This document shows positions 61,286 through 64,000 of a DNA stretch of 64,000 bases, one piece after another. Within the stretch, counting starts at the first letter, position 1; each line of letters starts with the position of its first letter. A model generated the notes under the pieces. That model did not search any database and was not told the DNA's origin. It saw only the letters and a program-made list of their open reading frames with translations. The position numbers and the translations under genes are program-made. Origin of the DNA: Terriglobia bacterium (GTDB taxonomy: Bacteria > Acidobacteriota > Terriglobia > Bryobacterales > Bryobacteraceae); contig JAIQFI010000007.1 in the NCBI GenBank assembly GCA_020073345.1, positions 1-64,000 on the forward strand, given 5' to 3'.

Positions 61286-62146
61286 ATGGCTTTTTGCGTT
61301 CAATGCGGCAGTCAGCTTCCCGATGTCGGACGATTCTGCACCAATTGTGGCTCGGCCATCTCCGGAGGGACTGCGGGACCTCCTCCCCCAGCGGTCCATC
61401 AACCGCTCGACTACACCATCCAGGGCGACAACCTTCAGGTGATTCGCATCCGCCTGCAGCCCGGCCAGGAGGTGTACGCCGAAGCCGGAAAGATGGTTTA
61501 CAAACAGCCGCAGGTAGCCTGGGAAACGCGTATGAGCGGCGAGACTCTCGGCGAAAAGATCTTTGGAGCGTTGAAGCGGAAGCTGATGGGCGAGTCCTTG
61601 TTCCTGACCTACTTCCGCGCATCCGTGCCGGGGGAAGTCGGCTTCGCGGGCAGTTATCCGGGGCGCGTCCAGGCGTTCGATCTGAAACCCGGCCAGAACA
61701 TCTTCGTGCAGCGCGATGCCTTCGTCGTAGCGCAGTCCACCATCCAGCTCAACATCGCGCTGGTCAAACGGCTCGGTGCCGGATTCTTCGGCGGCGAGGG
61801 ATTCATTCTCGAGCAGCTTACCGGGCCGGGAACGGTGTTCATCCATGCCGGCGGCGACTTTGTGGAGTTTACGCTGGGCGCGGGCGAGTCCCTGCAGATC
61901 GACACCGGCTGCATCGTGGCTTTTGATGAAACCGTGGACTACGACATCCAGCTGGCCGGCGGTATTCGGACCGCGCTGTTCGGGGGCGAAGGCCTCTTCC
62001 TAGCCACACTCACGGGTCCGGGCCGGGTGATCGTGCAGAGCCTGACGCTCCAGAAAATGCGCCGCGAGCTCGCGCCCTACCGCACCGGCGGCGACGAGCA
62101 CCAGGGTCTGAACATTATCTCGGGTCTCTTCAACAGCGACGATTAA
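61286..62146 (+). CDS. AIM24/TIGR00266-family protein with N-terminal zinc ribbon
   Basis: MAFCVQCGSQLPDVGRFCTNCGSAI (CxxC...CxxC) then EVYAEAGKMVYKQPQVAWETRM...LILEQLTGPGTVFIHAGG-type repeats. Confidence 0.88.
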   Translation: MAFCVQCGSQLPDVGRFCTNCGSAISGGTAGPPPPAVHQPLDYTIQGDNLQVIRIRLQPGQEVYAEAGKMVYKQPQVAWETRMSGETLGEKIFGALKRKLMGESLFLTYFRASVPGEVGFAGSYPGRVQAFDLKPGQNIFVQRDAFVVAQSTIQLNIALVKRLGAGFFGGEGFILEQLTGPGTVFIHAGGDFVEFTLGAGESLQIDTGCIVAFDETVDYDIQLAGGIRTALFGGEGLFLATLTGPGRVIVQSLTLQKMRRELAPYRTGGDEHQGLNIISGLFNSDD

Positions 62147-62169
62147 CGTGAATCGTAGCCGCTGTCAGG

Positions 62170-64000
62170 CTACTTCGCCGCGAACGTCGTGATCCGCGCC
62201 CCCTGCAGCAGGATGTCGTTGTTGGGATTGTTCGGGTCGTACCCATAGTTGCTCGGCACATCCCGCATCCTGACGATGATCGAAATCGCGTTGCCCGGAG
62301 GGGGACCTCCCTGCGAGGAATCCGGAACTTTGACGTTGATCATCCACGACCCTGGATAAGTGGGATCCAAGCCGGAGAATAAAATGTTTTGCGAAACGTC
62401 TTTGGCGTTGATGATAACTACCAGATCAGACGCCTTGGTCGGTGTTGGACCGGAGGGTGCGAAGCCGTCCTGCGGCGGGTTATCCACCAGGCCCTGCCCC
62501 GTGAGTGCTAGCGTCAGCACTTTCCCCAGACCGACCGGGTTTTGCGGGCCATTCAGCGTCCCATCGTCAAAATTAATGGCGAGAATTTGCCCCGTGCCGG
62601 TTCCATTCACCGTCTTGAAGGCAGGATCGGCAGCCGCCATCAGAAAAGTTCCCGCGGCCACGATCTCGCCCGTGGCAGGATTAAACAGCAGGAATTCGGC
62701 GGTACCCGAGGTGGGTGCACTCCAGGGGACCACAAAGTTGATATACGCCTTCTGTACGATCGCGTAGATTCCCGAGGGCACTCCGTTCACCAGCATCTGC
62801 AGACCTGCAACCGTTTTGGGATACGGCGGATCATGGATCTCGTCGTTGACATTGAGGACCTTGCCAATCGGGGCCGCTTGCACCCACATCCCTGGCGTCA
62901 GCGGGTGCGTCGAGGTGAAACTGAATGCGTTCCGGGTCGCAAGCCTGGCAAAGTAAAACGTAATGCGATTCAGCGCTTCGCCTACAATCGGATTTTCAAA
63001 GGCGTCCAAAGCGATCGCCATCGGCAAGTTCGACGCGATCTGCTGGAGAATAGTGCCTGTATTCTGAAATGCGGTGACCTCGGGCAGGTGATAAATCGTA
63101 TTGGCGGCGCCGACCCACATCTCACCGCTGACCGTGCTGACCGCAATCCCCTGAGGCTGGGAGAAATTGGGGAAATTGAGGGCCGCGGCAGGACCCGTTT
63201 GAGCGATGGCCGAAGTATCGGGATAAACCGTGACCCGGTTGTTTCCGGAATCGCAAACATAGAGGCGGCCGGATGTATCCGTGGCGACACCCACGGGGCT
63301 GTTGAGGCCGGCCGGCGTAGCCGAGGCTGCGCTCAACGCATAGTTTGTCTGCCCCACCACGCTGAATGCGCTTTGTCCGTTGCTAAAGGGCTTCTTGAAC
63401 ACCAGCACGCGGTTGAGGGCTGTATCGGAAACCGCCAGATCGCCGTCGGGGAAAAGAGCCAGCCCATGGGGCGTTTTCATGGTCTGCTGTGAGGCGCTCT
63501 GGACCTTTTGCGTGAAGCTGTTTTGCCCCAGCACCACATCGGCGGTCTGGATGGTTCCCGCCGCAACGCTGAAAGGCGCCGGGAACCGCACTGCCCGCCC
63601 GTTGCCTGAATCGGCCACCCACAGGTTGCCACTGTCGTCCACTGCCAGACCCATCGGCCGGAGCAGCCCCGTCGCGGTCGGCAGATCGGGGTCGCCACTG
63701 GGATAGTTCGCCATGGCGCGGAATAAATCCTGCTGCCCGATCACCAGATCCGCCTTTTGTGTGAGAACCGACCGCGCGTTTGTTCCCACCGATCGCGCGT
63801 CTCGAAATCCCAAAACACGGTTATTGTACGTATCGGCAATGTACAGGTGAGGAGGATCAGAACTCTTGTCGACAACGATTCCGCCGCCGGTAGCAATCTG
63901 ATTGTTAACCTTTAAGCCGATCCAGACTTCCTTGCCCTCGATCAGATTGGGAACGCTGAATGGAAAGTCCGTTTGGCCAACTACGATACTTGCCGAATTG
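62170..64000 (-). CDS. NHL-repeat beta-propeller protein with TIGR03437-like C-terminal domain (N-terminus beyond window)
   Basis: GLAVDDSGNLWVADSGNGRAVRFPAP, GVATDTSGRLYVCDSGNNRVTVYP; C-terminus VGLGKVLTLALTGQGLVDNPPQDGFAPSG...ISIIVRMRDVPSN; frame open to the window edge. Confidence 0.85.
   Translation of the reverse strand, partial: NSASIVVGQTDFPFSVPNLIEGKEVWIGLKVNNQIATGGGIVVDKSSDPPHLYIADTYNNRVLGFRDARSVGTNARSVLTQKADLVIGQQDLFRAMANYPSGDPDLPTATGLLRPMGLAVDDSGNLWVADSGNGRAVRFPAPFSVAAGTIQTADVVLGQNSFTQKVQSASQQTMKTPHGLALFPDGDLAVSDTALNRVLVFKKPFSNGQSAFSVVGQTNYALSAASATPAGLNSPVGVATDTSGRLYVCDSGNNRVTVYPDTSAIAQTGPAAALNFPNFSQPQGIAVSTVSGEMWVGAANTIYHLPEVTAFQNTGTILQQIASNLPMAIALDAFENPIVGEALNRITFYFARLATRNAFSFTSTHPLTPGMWVQAAPIGKVLNVNDEIHDPPYPKTVAGLQMLVNGVPSGIYAIVQKAYINFVVPWSAPTSGTAEFLLFNPATGEIVAAGTFLMAAADPAFKTVNGTGTGQILAINFDDGTLNGPQNPVGLGKVLTLALTGQGLVDNPPQDGFAPSGPTPTKASDLVVIINAKDVSQNILFSGLDPTYPGSWMINVKVPDSSQGGPPPGNAISIIVRMRDVPSNYGYDPNNPNNDILLQGARITTFAAK

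Overview
This 64 kb window is high-GC bacterial chromosome, probably Acidobacteriota of the Solibacter/Bryobacter type. That placement is an inference from an Oar-like TonB receptor, a TIGR03437-like C-terminus and repeated small ECF-sigma islands. Most of it is well-ordered housekeeping DNA: tuf with neighbouring tRNAs; panBC; a compact isc operon (iscR-iscS-iscU-iscA-hscB-hscA-iscX, no ferredoxin); recO-glyQ-glyS-ppdK; cymR-like/cysK; addBA-like; a CusCBA-type RND system; and assorted peptidases and hydrolases. The accessory or unusual parts are: (i) a tRNA-rich region at 0.8-6.7 kb holding a lineage-specific secreted pair, a lone antitoxin-like ORF, a frameshifted Shedu (SduA/DUF4263)-like gene, and a ~0.6 kb XRE cassette between a tRNA-Thr gene and a duplicated copy of its 3' end; (ii) a short non-canonical SecA-like ATPase followed by a ~230 nt intergenic region with several nested inverted repeats, a candidate structured RNA; (iii) an ECF-sigma island at 35.7-42 kb with two sigma/anti-sigma-like pairs and duplicated families of uncharacterised secreted proteins; (iv) an IscR type-1-like operator overlapping the iscR start; (v) a possible ATT start codon for the cusC-like gene. 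All calls come from reading the sequence and the supplied ORFs. No database or folding computation was run.
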